Below, piece by piece: positions 1 to 6,093 of a stretch of DNA of 12,881 nucleotides. Position 1 is the stretch's first letter. Every line of letters starts with the position of its first letter. The position numbers were made by a program, and so were the translations under genes. Source of the stretch: Dehalococcoidales bacterium (GTDB lineage Bacteria; Chloroflexota; Dehalococcoidia; Dehalococcoidales; RBG-16-60-22); assembly GCA_030606585.1 (NCBI GenBank), contig JAUWGD010000041.1, positions 1 through 12,881 on the forward strand, in the 5' to 3' direction. The notes under the pieces are model-generated. The model was not told the origin of the DNA, did not search any database, and saw nothing but the letters and a program-made list of their open reading frames with translations.

Positions 1-120
1 AACGGCGGCGAAGCCATCCCGCTCCGACTCCCCAATATACAGTCCGGTTACTGCCCGGAGCTTAAGGAGCGACTGGTGGAACTGGTGGGAGAGGACGGGT
101 TCAGGGTAGAACCCGGTTAA
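1..120 (+). CDS. C-terminal end of an unidentified protein (partial)
   Basis: An open frame runs from the first base to a TAA at 118-120 and gives 39 residues ending in ...GEDGFRVEPG. The gene begins outside the window. The piece is mixed hydrophilic with a short Leu/Val-rich helix (ELKERLVELV) and no motif I recognise, so no function is proposed. It is judged coding because it lies in the same direction as the next gene, 26 bp upstream of it and just before that gene's ribosome binding site, with codon use like its neighbours. It may form the start of a + strand operon with the methyltransferase and RadC-like genes. Confidence 0.6.
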   Translation, partial: NGGEAIPLRLPNIQSGYCPELKERLVELVGEDGFRVEPG

Positions 121-146
121 CGGTAACCATAAGGGAGGATATTGTC

Positions 147-677
147 ATGGATAAACTGATGTCTAGCGCAGGTTTTAAGCTCATGTCCTTCGGGTTCAAG
201 TTCCGGGACATTTTCAAGCCGCGCAAGAATGTCCTGGAAGATGCGGGCATTAAGCCGGGATTCCATGTGCTGGACTTCGGCTGTGGGCCAGGGGGCTACA
301 TCATGCCGCTGGCTAAAATGATAGGCGATTCCGGTAAAATTTATGCCCTTGATATCAATCCGCAGGCAATACAGTCGGTTAGGGTTTTAGCCCTGAAGAA
401 CGGGGTCACCAATGTAGAGACCACCACCTCCGATGGTGCCACCGGCCTGCCGGACGCGAGCCTGGACGCCGTGTTACTCTACGATGTTCTTCATCACCTC
501 AACAAACCGGGTGATGTCCTGGAGGAGTTACACCGCGTATTGAAACCCGAAGGTTTCCTCTCTATGAGCGACCACCACTTGACAGAAGAGGAAATTATCT
601 CCAGAATGACCGGTTCCGGTCATTATAAGCTGTTAAGAAAAGGTAAAAAGGTATATAATTTCTCCAAAGTCGGTTAA
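147..677 (+). CDS. Class I SAM-dependent methyltransferase
   Basis: A 176-residue cytosolic protein with a Rossmann-type methyltransferase fold that transfers a methyl group from S-adenosylmethionine to an unknown acceptor. Motif I is VLDFGCGPGG at residues 41-50. The acidic end of strand 2 is in IYALDI (D69, expected to contact the SAM ribose). The post-II region is DAVLLYDVLHHL at 107-118, and the LKPEGFLSM segment at 132-140 is typical of the UbiE/Methyltransf_11 group. The start is supported by a GGGAGG-type ribosome binding site at 133-138. The protein is short for the family and ends soon after the core, so there is little room for a substrate-specific cap; the acceptor cannot be told. 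It is followed 11 bp later by the RadC-like gene, so the two are probably co-transcribed. Confidence 0.85.
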   Translation: MDKLMSSAGFKLMSFGFKFRDIFKPRKNVLEDAGIKPGFHVLDFGCGPGGYIMPLAKMIGDSGKIYALDINPQAIQSVRVLALKNGVTNVETTTSDGATGLPDASLDAVLLYDVLHHLNKPGDVLEELHRVLKPEGFLSMSDHHLTEEEIISRMTGSGHYKLLRKGKKVYNFSKVG

Positions 678-688
678 AGGCAACAGGT

Positions 689-1465
689 ATGACTGCGGAA
701 GATAAGCACCGGGGGCACAGGAAGAGGCTGCGGGAGAAGTTCCTCAAGTCGGGACTGTCCGGCTTTCACGACTACGAAATCGTGGAACTGCTGCTCAGTC
801 TGGGCACACCGCGCAAGGACTGCAAGGTGCCCGCCAAAGAAGCCGTTAAAAGGTTTGAGACACTCCGCGGCGTACTGGAAGCCCCGCTGGAAGAGCTGCT
901 TAAAATAGAAGACATCGGCGCGCACAGCGCCTTCGGCATAAAGCTCGTGCAGGAAGTTGCGCGGGAGTTCCTCAAGGCAAAAATACTGGAGAAACCATTC
1001 TATAAATCCTCGCAGGAAGTCTTCGATTATCTCTATCATGCCATGCGCGGCCTTAAAAAAGAGGTCTTCAAGGTAGTCTACCTGAATAACCGGAACCAGA
1101 TTATCGATACCGTTGACCTGTCTTCGGGTACGGTAAACAGCAGCTCCGTCTCTCCCCGCGAGGTTATCGAAGGGGCCATTAAAAGCAATGCCGCCGCCCT
1201 GATATTCGTCCATAACCAACCCTCGGGCAACCCCGAACCGAGTACGAGCGATAAATCACTCACGCGCGAACTTATCTATGCTGGCAGAGTCATGCGCATC
1301 AAAATGCTGGACCATATTATTATCGGCGATAACAGGTACTACAGTTTCGCCGGTGAAGGATTAATCGAAGAATATGAGGCGGACTTCTTAAATACGATGT
1401 TGCGGGGCACCGCCGAAGCCCGGCGAAGGCTCTACAAAGCTAGAGAATCCGGCGATAACTATTGA
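689..1465 (+). CDS. radC: RadC-family (UPF0758) JAB-domain protein with altered metal site
   Basis: A 258-residue protein with the usual RadC layout: an N-terminal helix-hairpin-helix-like region (about residues 10-95, with LLKIEDIGAHSAFGIKLV) and a C-terminal JAB/JAMM domain (about 105-225). The signature region is H175-N-Q177-P-S-G, followed by P-S185-x-x-D188. The family consensus is HNHPSG, so the second zinc-binding His is Gln here (codon CAA). The Glu normally found five residues before the Gly-Thr pair (G147-T148) aligns with V142, and the usual HPREV reads SPREV at 155-159. The protein may therefore be a pseudoenzyme or bind metal differently. A basic C-terminal extension of about 25 residues (AEARRRLYKARE) makes it longer than typical RadC (about 225 aa). 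RadC's role is uncertain even in well-studied species, and the name does not prove a repair function. Confidence 0.85.
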   Translation: MTAEDKHRGHRKRLREKFLKSGLSGFHDYEIVELLLSLGTPRKDCKVPAKEAVKRFETLRGVLEAPLEELLKIEDIGAHSAFGIKLVQEVAREFLKAKILEKPFYKSSQEVFDYLYHAMRGLKKEVFKVVYLNNRNQIIDTVDLSSGTVNSSSVSPREVIEGAIKSNAAALIFVHNQPSGNPEPSTSDKSLTRELIYAGRVMRIKMLDHIIIGDNRYYSFAGEGLIEEYEADFLNTMLRGTAEARRRLYKARESGDNY

Positions 1466-1506
1466 TACAGGTTTTTCTTGTCGGAATCACCATCAAAGAG
1501 TGTCAC

Positions 1507-1531
1507 GTCCCTTTACTTCGCTCAGGGCGAA
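1507..1531. repeat. Possible decayed copy of a dispersed intergenic repeat
   Basis: Bases 1509-1531 read CCCTTTACTTCGCTCAGGG plus CGAA, with CCCT/AGGG arms around an AT-rich centre. From memory this resembles a widespread intergenic motif, CCCTTCGACTTCGCTCAGGG, with one substitution and one deletion. It sits 12 bp before the larger palindromic element in the radC/ogt convergent gap. No second copy occurs in this window, so the repeat call rests on recall alone. Confidence 0.35.
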
Positions 1532-1542
1532 AAATTAGGTAA

Positions 1543-1632
1543 TGTCATTCTGGCGTAGGCCAGAATCCAGATAGCGGTATTGAAATCTCAATATATTATT
1601 TAATCTGGATTCCAGCTTTCGCTGGAATGACA
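1543..1632. repeat. Palindromic REP/MITE-like element with TGTCATTC ends
   Basis: A 90 bp element begins TGTCATTC and ends with the inverse GAATGACA. Its two 30 bp arms (1543-1572 and 1603-1632) are imperfect inverted repeats around an AT-rich centre. Each arm also folds into its own hairpin: ATTCTGGC / loop GTAG / GCCAGAAT at 1547-1566, and ATTCCAGC / loop TTTC / GCTGGAAT at 1609-1628. The two stems differ at two base pairs and both differences are compensated. A related element lies at 10261-10364. There is no coding capacity, so if mobile it would depend on an outside transposase. It lies between the 3' ends of the convergent radC-like and ogt genes, where its hairpins could help stop transcription from either side, though neither is followed by a strong T-run. 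Confidence 0.8.
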
Positions 1633-1663
1633 ATTGAAGAATCTGTATCGCTGATTTATATAA

Positions 1664-2185
1664 TTAATTTTTGAGTGTAGTTTCCAGAGAAAGCAGGAAT
1701 TTCTTTGTCTCAATCCCCCCGCTGAATCCCCCAAGACTGCCGTCGGACTTCAGCACGCGGTGACAGGGAACGACGACGGGGAACGGATTCCTCCCCAGCG
1801 CCTGCCCCACGGCTCTGGCGGCTTCCGGTCTGCCGATTTGCCCGGCTATCCACGCATAACTTCGCGTCTCGCTGTAGGGAATAAGCCTGGCTGCCTGCCA
1901 TACCTCCCGCTGAAAAGGCGTAGCGCCGGAGAGGTCTAACTTGTCCGGGAAGTCCACTCTTTGACCGCTAAAGTAAGCACGTAAACGCTCGATAATATCT
2001 TTGAAACGGCGCGGTGAAGAAGCGGCACGGTCGAGGCTGTTTCCCAGTAAACGGCGGACATCCTGCTCCAAACTCTGGGGTAATGTAATACGCAGCAACC
2101 CTTTGTTTGAACTCAGGATTCCCACCCAGCCGGCAGCGGTATTTGAGACAGCATAGAATAGCTCTTGAGTCATGCCCTGGACCAT
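1664..2185 (-). CDS. ogt: Methylated-DNA--protein-cysteine S-methyltransferase (Ogt/MGMT)
   Basis: A 173-residue suicide repair enzyme that moves the alkyl group from O6-alkylguanine (or O4-alkylthymine) in DNA to its own cysteine. The active site is P140-C141-H-R-V, preceded by the DNA-binding helix region GRPEAARAVGQALGRNPFPV (119-137), which includes the conserved RAVG and NP pairs. The LGGFSGGIETKKFLLSLE tail (151-168) is also typical. Length fits Ogt-type single-domain enzymes. The start at 2185 has a weak AAAGG upstream; the in-frame ATG at 2173 gives a protein four residues shorter and is about equally plausible. The gene lies 13 bp after the 84-aa membrane protein gene and is probably the last gene of that operon. 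Its 3' end faces radC across the palindromic element. Confidence 0.95.
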   Translation of the reverse strand: MVQGMTQELFYAVSNTAAGWVGILSSNKGLLRITLPQSLEQDVRRLLGNSLDRAASSPRRFKDIIERLRAYFSGQRVDFPDKLDLSGATPFQREVWQAARLIPYSETRSYAWIAGQIGRPEAARAVGQALGRNPFPVVVPCHRVLKSDGSLGGFSGGIETKKFLLSLETTLKN

Positions 2186-2198
2186 CGGGAAGCCTTTA

Positions 2199-2453
2199 TT
2201 AAGACCTGTCCGCCAGACGCCGCGCGTAGATACCGCCGACGATAATCAGGATGATACCGATAATGATACTGACGACAATCTTAATCAGCTGTGGCAGGTC
2301 CATACTCAGAAAATACGCGTACGTTAAAATCGCGGCTATAACCGCCACCCCGTAGCTGACCGAATGAGCCTTGAGCGACTTTTCTCTAATCGCCCAGAAG
2401 ATAAACCAGGCGAGGAAAGCAAGTATAGCCAGTACCGCTACTGCTACCGACAT
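2199..2453 (-). CDS. Small membrane protein, three predicted TM segments
   Basis: An 84-residue hydrophobic protein with likely membrane helices at about 3-22, 32-50 and 56-76. Basic patches at 23-29 (REKSLK) and 78-79 (RR) give topology cues. No family is recognised. A clear ribosome binding site (GAGGTGG, about 2459-2465) precedes the start, and this site overlaps the end of the 58-aa gene upstream; only 3 bp separate that stop codon from this ATG, so translation is probably coupled. It belongs to the run of membrane proteins between the TM-anchored 174-aa protein and ogt. The size and topology could suit a subunit or accessory factor of a membrane complex, but this is a guess. Confidence 0.8.
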   Translation of the reverse strand: MSVAVAVLAILAFLAWFIFWAIREKSLKAHSVSYGVAVIAAILTYAYFLSMDLPQLIKIVVSIIIGIILIIVGGIYARRLADRS

Positions 2454-2456
2454 TGA

Positions 2457-2633
2457 TTACCACCTCAGTCCTTCAAAATATTTCCCCAGGAAGGCGAAAA
2501 GCCCCACCGTGAGCAGCAGTGAGCCTATCTTGCCGATTTCGGAAAGGTATTTAACATACTCCGCCGCCAGGTAGCCGACCCCGGCGATGCAGAACAGAAT
2601 CCCGAATCCGTATAATACATATTCAAGCTTCAT
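2457..2633 (-). CDS. 58-aa membrane protein
   Basis: An ATG at 2633 opens a frame ending with TAA at 2457-2459. It encodes 58 residues starting MKLEYVLYGFGILFC and ending KYFEGLRW. Two hydrophobic stretches, about 5-24 and 36-50, predict a helical hairpin in the membrane, joined by a charged turn (EYVKYLSEIGK). The start is well supported: AAGGTGG lies seven bases upstream. The gene sits 20 bp after the stop of the 174-aa protein gene and 3 bp before the 84-aa protein gene, so it fills exactly what would otherwise be a hole in the operon. No family is recognised. Single-gene callers with a 60-residue cutoff would miss it. Confidence 0.78.
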   Translation of the reverse strand: MKLEYVLYGFGILFCIAGVGYLAAEYVKYLSEIGKIGSLLLTVGLFAFLGKYFEGLRW

Positions 2634-2653
2634 GTATATTCCACCTTGTATAA

Positions 2654-3178
2654 TTATCTGGTTGGTACAGGGATGCCCGGTTTAGCTGGCATGGAAGCCC
2701 CCCAAACATAAACGAGGATGTAACGCTCTACATCCCCCTTCTTAATCAGCACCGACAAATCGTAACGCTGGTCGGAAGGAAAATCCGCCGGAACGAACTC
2801 AGCCGCATCAAGCACCCACTCCAGTTGCCCCTCATCAAAGGAAGCTACCGTTAAGGGCTGAGACAACAAAACGGCCACCTGCTCCCGCTCATGAGATACG
2901 GTTACTTCCACATCGGCGGAATGGGTAGAGAACGTCCGGTTTTGCACTTTATAGGTGAAGGCGACGCTACCACCCTGCTGGACATCCACAGTAGAGTAAT
3001 ATTCGTACTTCTCATCTTCGGGCCACCGGTCGGGCTCAATTATCTGCGGAAATTCCCCGCTGGTCATTTCGAGACTGTCATAGACCCCTATATAGCCATC
3101 GAAGATGAAGATGAGGATAATCCCCAAAAAACAGGCCAGAGCCAGATAGAGGTATAAAATTTTATGTTTAACTGCCAT
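2654..3178 (-). CDS. Membrane-anchored protein with extracytoplasmic domain, unknown function
   Basis: A 174-residue protein with a short basic N-terminus (MAVKHK) followed by one strong hydrophobic helix (about 7-26, LYLYLALACFLGIILIFIF). The rest (about 27-174) is polar, acidic and rich in alternating hydrophobic residues (VAFTYKVQN, ADVEVTVSHE, YILVYVWG), suggesting a beta-sandwich outside the membrane. The Cys at 17 lies inside the helix with no lipobox, so this looks like a signal anchor rather than a lipoprotein. I do not recognise the family. It is the first gene of the 3178-1664 operon and has its own good promoter just upstream. Its neighbours (58-aa and 84-aa membrane proteins) suggest the three may act together in the envelope. 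Confidence 0.8.
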   Translation of the reverse strand: MAVKHKILYLYLALACFLGIILIFIFDGYIGVYDSLEMTSGEFPQIIEPDRWPEDEKYEYYSTVDVQQGGSVAFTYKVQNRTFSTHSADVEVTVSHEREQVAVLLSQPLTVASFDEGQLEWVLDAAEFVPADFPSDQRYDLSVLIKKGDVERYILVYVWGASMPAKPGIPVPTR

Positions 3179-3203
3179 AATATTCTGTGGCCCCTACGAT
3201 TAT

Positions 3204-3231
3204 AGTATATACCTTATATCTCAACTGTCAA
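3204..3231 (-). promoter_or_regulatory. Sigma70-type promoter for the small membrane-protein operon
   Basis: Read on the minus strand, TTGACA (3226-3231) is followed after 16 bp by TATACT (3204-3209). A second TATAAT overlaps the same stretch five bases further on. The promoter lies between the hpf stop codon and the start of the 174-aa protein gene, so that operon can be transcribed independently of hpf. Confidence 0.65.
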
Positions 3232-3236
3232 TCCGA

Positions 3237-3785
3237 CTACCGGAATTCCGGTTCGATGAGGCCGTAATTACCGTCATTACGCCGGTATAACAGCCGCACT
3301 TCATCGGCATCAGCATCGAAGTACAGGAAGAAATTGTGGCCGAGTTGCTCCATCCGCTCGATTGCCTCTTCCAGAGTCATCGGCTCGACGAAGAAGCGCT
3401 TTCTCTTGACAACTTCCTTTTCTGTCTTCGCAACTTCCGCCTGGTTGAATTTCCCCCTGGCCAGCGGGTTGCCCCTGCCCTTGTCATAGAGCTTACCCTT
3501 ACGCCTTTCCATCTGCCGGGTTAATATAGCCACAACCCTGTCAACGGCTTTAAAAAGGTCTTCTCCCCTCTCCTCGCCGTGAAAGACGGCCTTGCCGACA
3601 CCGCTATTTACGGTCACCCGCACCAGATAGCGTTCCTGCGGTGACTTGGTCTGTTCCTCGGAAACTTCTACTTTAGTGTCGATAATATCAGGAAGGTGTT
3701 TGTTAATTTTATTCAGTTTACGTTCAATGTAACGCTGCGCATCCGGCGCAATTTCTATATTGGTCCCGGTCATCTGTAATTCCAT
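3237..3785 (-). CDS. hpf: Ribosome hibernation promoting factor, long form
   Basis: A 182-residue ribosome-associated protein of the long HPF type, which inactivates 70S ribosomes in slow growth by binding the decoding region and pairing them into 100S dimers. The N-terminal S30AE domain spans about 1-100 (MELQMTGTNIEIAPDAQRYIERKLNKINK). A charged linker follows, then the C-terminal dimerisation domain at about 128-182, with RKRFFVEPMTLEEAIERMEQLGHNFFLY and the closing DGNYGLIEP. Both domains look intact and the length is normal. The start at 3785 has an AGGAG site about nine bases upstream. It lies 43 bp after comF; the comF-hpf order is common in Firmicutes and related bacteria, where secA often follows, but secA is not here. 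Confidence 0.96.
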   Translation of the reverse strand: MELQMTGTNIEIAPDAQRYIERKLNKINKHLPDIIDTKVEVSEEQTKSPQERYLVRVTVNSGVGKAVFHGEERGEDLFKAVDRVVAILTRQMERRKGKLYDKGRGNPLARGKFNQAEVAKTEKEVVKRKRFFVEPMTLEEAIERMEQLGHNFFLYFDADADEVRLLYRRNDGNYGLIEPEFR

Positions 3786-3828
3786 CTTTTCACGCTCCTG
3801 GCAGCAATTTTTTTCTTACCGTGTCCTT

Positions 3829-4539
3829 TTATAATTCCATGGCTAATACCAGCCCCCACACCGCCTCGGCCCCGGCTGACTTTAACACCCCGGCGCAGGT
3901 ATTGAGAGTAGCCCCGGATGTAGATACATCATCCACCAGGATAACCTCTTTACCCTGCAATCGCTCATCGCGGCAGGCGAAGGCATTAGCGACATTATCA
4001 CGTCGCTCGCTGATACTGGCAGACCTTGCCTGAGGTGGCGCGTAGCTGCGACGAACGAGGGAATTTTCTGCCACCGGCAGGCTGCTGAGCCTACCCAGTT
4101 CCCGGGCCAGCAGGACGGACTGGTTATAGCCGCGTTCCCGGTATCTTCTACGGTGCAGCGGCACCGGCACCAGGACTCCGCCGGAAATCGGGTTTTCTAT
4201 CAAGTAATCATGTAACAATTCCGCGAGGGGTATCGCCAGCGCTCTGAGGTTGCGGTACTTCAACTGGTGAATAGCCTGGCGTATCACGCCGTCGAAGAAG
4301 AACGGGGCACGAATGCCGTCTATCTCGGCCTGTGAGTCGGCACATTCGGGACAGAGCATCCCCCGAGATTGGGGGCGCCCGCATCTGGGGCAAACCGGAG
4401 GGGAAATCACCGACAGCGTCTGGCGACAGGAGCCGCAGATATAGTCACCTTCCCTGCCACAGCCGATACACCACTGTGGAAAAAGCAGGTCAAGTGCCAC
4501 CTTCTTAAGCTTGGTTAACGGAGGAAGCACGTTTGCCAT
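3829..4539 (-). CDS. comF: ComF family phosphoribosyltransferase-like protein
   Basis: A 236-residue protein with a Cys-rich N-terminus: C24-x2-C27, C35-x2-C38, C50-x2-C53 and C63-x2-C66, enough for two zinc sites. A phosphoribosyltransferase domain follows, with VPVPLHRRRYRERGYNQ (124-140) and the PRPP-binding loop VILVDDVSTSGATL (199-212). ComF/GntX proteins are linked to DNA uptake in naturally competent bacteria, but many carriers are not known to be competent, so the role here is open. The ATG at 4539 has no Shine-Dalgarno sequence; a candidate -10 box lies 13 bases upstream, so the message may be leaderless. The zinc-ribbon gene upstream ends 31 bp away and hpf follows 43 bp downstream. 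Confidence 0.92.
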   Translation of the reverse strand: MANVLPPLTKLKKVALDLLFPQWCIGCGREGDYICGSCRQTLSVISPPVCPRCGRPQSRGMLCPECADSQAEIDGIRAPFFFDGVIRQAIHQLKYRNLRALAIPLAELLHDYLIENPISGGVLVPVPLHRRRYRERGYNQSVLLARELGRLSSLPVAENSLVRRSYAPPQARSASISERRDNVANAFACRDERLQGKEVILVDDVSTSGATLNTCAGVLKSAGAEAVWGLVLAMEL

Positions 4540-4552
4540 TCGCGTATTTTTG

Positions 4553-4583
4553 ATTGTAAAGGTGACTCCCTTATTGTTGTCGA
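4553..4583 (-). promoter_or_regulatory. Candidate promoter for comF
   Basis: On the minus strand CCTTTACAAT contains a TACAAT -10-like box at 4553-4558. A TCGACA -35-like hexamer at 4578-4583 is spaced 19 bp away, which is longer than ideal. The same ten bases occur upstream of the HD-GYP gene at 6050-6059, which strengthens both calls. The box ends 13 bases before the comF ATG. Confidence 0.4.
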
Positions 4584-4789
4584 GAGCGGGAGTTATGCAG
4601 CGAGCCGCTCATGATAGGCTCGTATATATAGACGTCACCATTCCTGATTTTCAGGTTGTAGCCGCAATCAGGATTAGTACAAACCCAGGCTTTAAACTGG
4701 ATAGATGCCCCCTGACTACCGAAATCCGATAGAGGCACGAGGTCGCCGGAATTGCATTTCTGACACTTGGGGAAATTAAACTGTTCCAT
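4571..4789 (-). CDS. Small zinc-ribbon protein
   Basis: A 72-residue protein with Cys pairs C9-x2-C12 and C37-x4-C42 flanking a hydrophilic stretch, which is a likely single zinc ribbon. The second half (CGYNLKIRNGDVYIYEP) fits the strands of such a fold, and a Ser/Arg/Gln-rich tail follows. No enzyme motif is present; roles in nucleic-acid or protein binding are possible but not shown. The start is very well supported by GGAGGAGGA just upstream and by a consensus promoter further up. comF follows after 31 bp in the same direction and is also Cys-rich. It is probably a real gene despite its size. Confidence 0.78.
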   Translation of the reverse strand: MEQFNFPKCQKCNSGDLVPLSDFGSQGASIQFKAWVCTNPDCGYNLKIRNGDVYIYEPIMSGSLHNSRSRQQ

Positions 4790-4830
4790 GGGGTCCTCCT
4801 CCCAACCGAAAATATAGAGTAAACCATATA

Positions 4831-4860
4831 ATTATACCCCAGAAAGACCGGGTTTGACAA
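4831..4860 (-). promoter_or_regulatory. Sigma70-type promoter for the zinc-ribbon gene
   Basis: Minus-strand TTGTCA (4855-4860) and a perfect TATAAT (4831-4836) are separated by 18 bp. Transcription would start near 4824, leaving a leader of about 35 nt that includes the strong GGAGGAGGA ribosome binding site. It may also drive comF and hpf. Confidence 0.7.
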
Positions 4861-4916
4861 GCGTCTACAAGGACGATCACAGATATTCCCGATAGATTAT
4901 TTCCGCGGAAAGGCAT

Positions 4917-4951
4917 ACAAAAAGGGGCGGTACTCAAGGTACTCACCCCTT
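4917..4951 (-). terminator. Intrinsic terminator after the HD-GYP gene
   Basis: On the minus strand AAGGGGTG-A-GTAC pairs with GTAC-CGCCCCTT (4922-4951) to give a 12 bp stem with one bulged A, one G-T wobble and a five-base loop. TTTTTGT follows directly at 4915-4921. It begins 38 bp beyond the HD-GYP stop codon and separates that gene from the downstream zinc-ribbon/comF/hpf unit. Confidence 0.8.
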
Positions 4952-4989
4952 CATATTAACCAGGCTCAGGTTATTTCCGGCTAAAATAT

Positions 4990-6012
4990 TTAGTTATTAT
5001 ACCTGCTCTGTAGTTGCTTCTGCCGGACAGTATTAATAAGTATATTGGCTACAATGGGGTCGAACTGTGAACCGCTGTACCACAGCATTTCCTCTATTGC
5101 GTCCAGTGTGGACAGGGCGCCCCGGTAAGGCCGGTCGGAAGTCATGGCCTGATAGGCATCAGCCACTGCCACAATCCTGGCTCCCAGGGGAATAGCTTTA
5201 CCGCGGATTGACTGGTCCAGCCCGCCGCCGTCAAAATGGTCATGGTGATGCGATATGATTTCGACCACGCTATCGTTAACGAACGGCTTGACAAGGCTGG
5301 GGCCGATAACGGCATGGGTCATAATGTGCCGGTACTCGCCGGACGTAAGTTCACTGGGCTTGTTGAGAATGTCCGGGTCTACCGCTATTTTCCCGACGTC
5401 ATGGAGCAGAGCCGCCCAGTGCAGGTCTTCCATCTCCTGTGGAGCAAGCTTCATCTGCGTACCTATCGACGCGGCAATCTCGGCTACTTCCTGCGAATGT
5501 CCCCTGGTATAGTTATCACATCCCTCCAGGGTATTAACCAGCGTTTCGATAGCGCCGAGGAAGAGTTTGCGGGACTCTACCTGTCCGCCGTCTTTCTTTC
5601 CCATATCCTGGAAATATCGCTGTATCTCAAGCGCCAACCGGCGCTTATCCAGAGTCCCGTTAACACTCTGTAAAACCTGCTCGAACCTGAATGGCTTGTT
5701 GATGTAGTCCTGCGCGCCGTCTTTGATGCACTGGGCAATTACTTTATTATCGGTCACACCGCTGGCCATAATAACGGCCGTTTCCGGGAAACGTGTCGTG
5801 ATATCCGGCAATACCTCGCTGCCCAGCCTGCCGGGCATATTTATATCCAGTATAACGAGGTCTGAGGGATTGACTTTTAGTTTGGCTAAAGCCTGTTCGC
5901 CGTCCTCTGCTTCATCGCAGACATAGCCGCGCATCTCCAGGCCTTTACTCAAAATACACCTGATAGCTTCCTCGTCATCTACCAGCAGTATGCTTTCTTT
6001 CGGTATAGTCAT
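4990..6012 (-). CDS. Response regulator: REC domain plus HD-GYP phosphohydrolase domain
   Basis: A 340-residue two-domain signalling protein. The receiver domain (about 6-122) has the acidic pair D12-D13, the phosphoacceptor D56 (VILDINMPG) and K106. The HD-GYP domain (about 145-340) has RGHS with H172, the HD pair H204-D205 (LLHDVGK) and HHH at 255-257. HD-GYP proteins usually hydrolyse cyclic di-GMP. The GYP signature, normally HHERxDGxGYP, reads HHDHFDGGGLD (256-266), so Tyr and Pro are replaced by Leu and Asp and activity is uncertain. The metal-binding His and Asp residues remain. The start at 6012 is chosen because GGGAGG lies just upstream; an in-frame ATG at 6051 lacks a ribosome site and overlaps a TACAAT box. 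No histidine kinase gene lies nearby, so it is an orphan regulator here. Confidence 0.92.
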   Translation of the reverse strand: MTIPKESILLVDDEEAIRCILSKGLEMRGYVCDEAEDGEQALAKLKVNPSDLVILDINMPGRLGSEVLPDITTRFPETAVIMASGVTDNKVIAQCIKDGAQDYINKPFRFEQVLQSVNGTLDKRRLALEIQRYFQDMGKKDGGQVESRKLFLGAIETLVNTLEGCDNYTRGHSQEVAEIAASIGTQMKLAPQEMEDLHWAALLHDVGKIAVDPDILNKPSELTSGEYRHIMTHAVIGPSLVKPFVNDSVVEIISHHHDHFDGGGLDQSIRGKAIPLGARIVAVADAYQAMTSDRPYRGALSTLDAIEEMLWYSGSQFDPIVANILINTVRQKQLQSRYNN

Positions 6013-6049
6013 CTCACACCTCCCGGCGCTGCAATCCATTACTGCGTTC

Positions 6050-6055
6050 ATTGTA
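6050..6055 (-). promoter_or_regulatory. Candidate -10 box for the HD-GYP gene
   Basis: Minus-strand TACAAT at 6050-6055 lies in the decamer CCTTTACAAT shared with the comF upstream region. No good -35 hexamer is seen at the normal spacing. If used, it gives a leader of about 30 nt that contains the GGGAGG ribosome site for the start at 6012, and it rules out the in-frame ATG at 6051. Confidence 0.35.
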
Positions 6056-6093
6056 AAGGGATGATGCTAAACAAGATGTGAATATCAATCGCC

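Noticed and set aside
674..1219. A 181-residue minus-strand open frame opposite radC
   Set aside because: Antisense to the RadC-like gene, which has family motifs in the + frame; no motif or start signal supports the reverse frame.
689..1465. RadC as a marker of a nearby mobile or defence island
   Set aside because: RadC-like genes are often found on mobile elements, but no integrase, phage or defence genes and no composition shift are seen around it.
1543..1632. A CRISPR repeat unit or an autonomous insertion sequence
   Set aside because: There are no regularly spaced copies or spacers, no cas genes and no transposase; two scattered non-coding copies fit a REP/MITE-type repeat better.
3829..4539. 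A natural competence locus, suggested by ComF and a ComEB-like deaminase
   Set aside because: No comEA, comEC, pilus or DprA gene is present, and both families are common in non-competent bacteria in other roles.
5236..5673. A 145-residue + strand open frame inside the HD-GYP gene
   Set aside because: Lies opposite conserved HD-GYP and REC-linker coding sequence with no ribosome site.
6013..6051. 13-residue N-terminal extension of the HD-GYP regulator from ATG at 6051
   Set aside because: No ribosome site there, the ATG overlaps a TACAAT box, and GGGAGG precedes the ATG at 6012, where the receiver domain begins normally.
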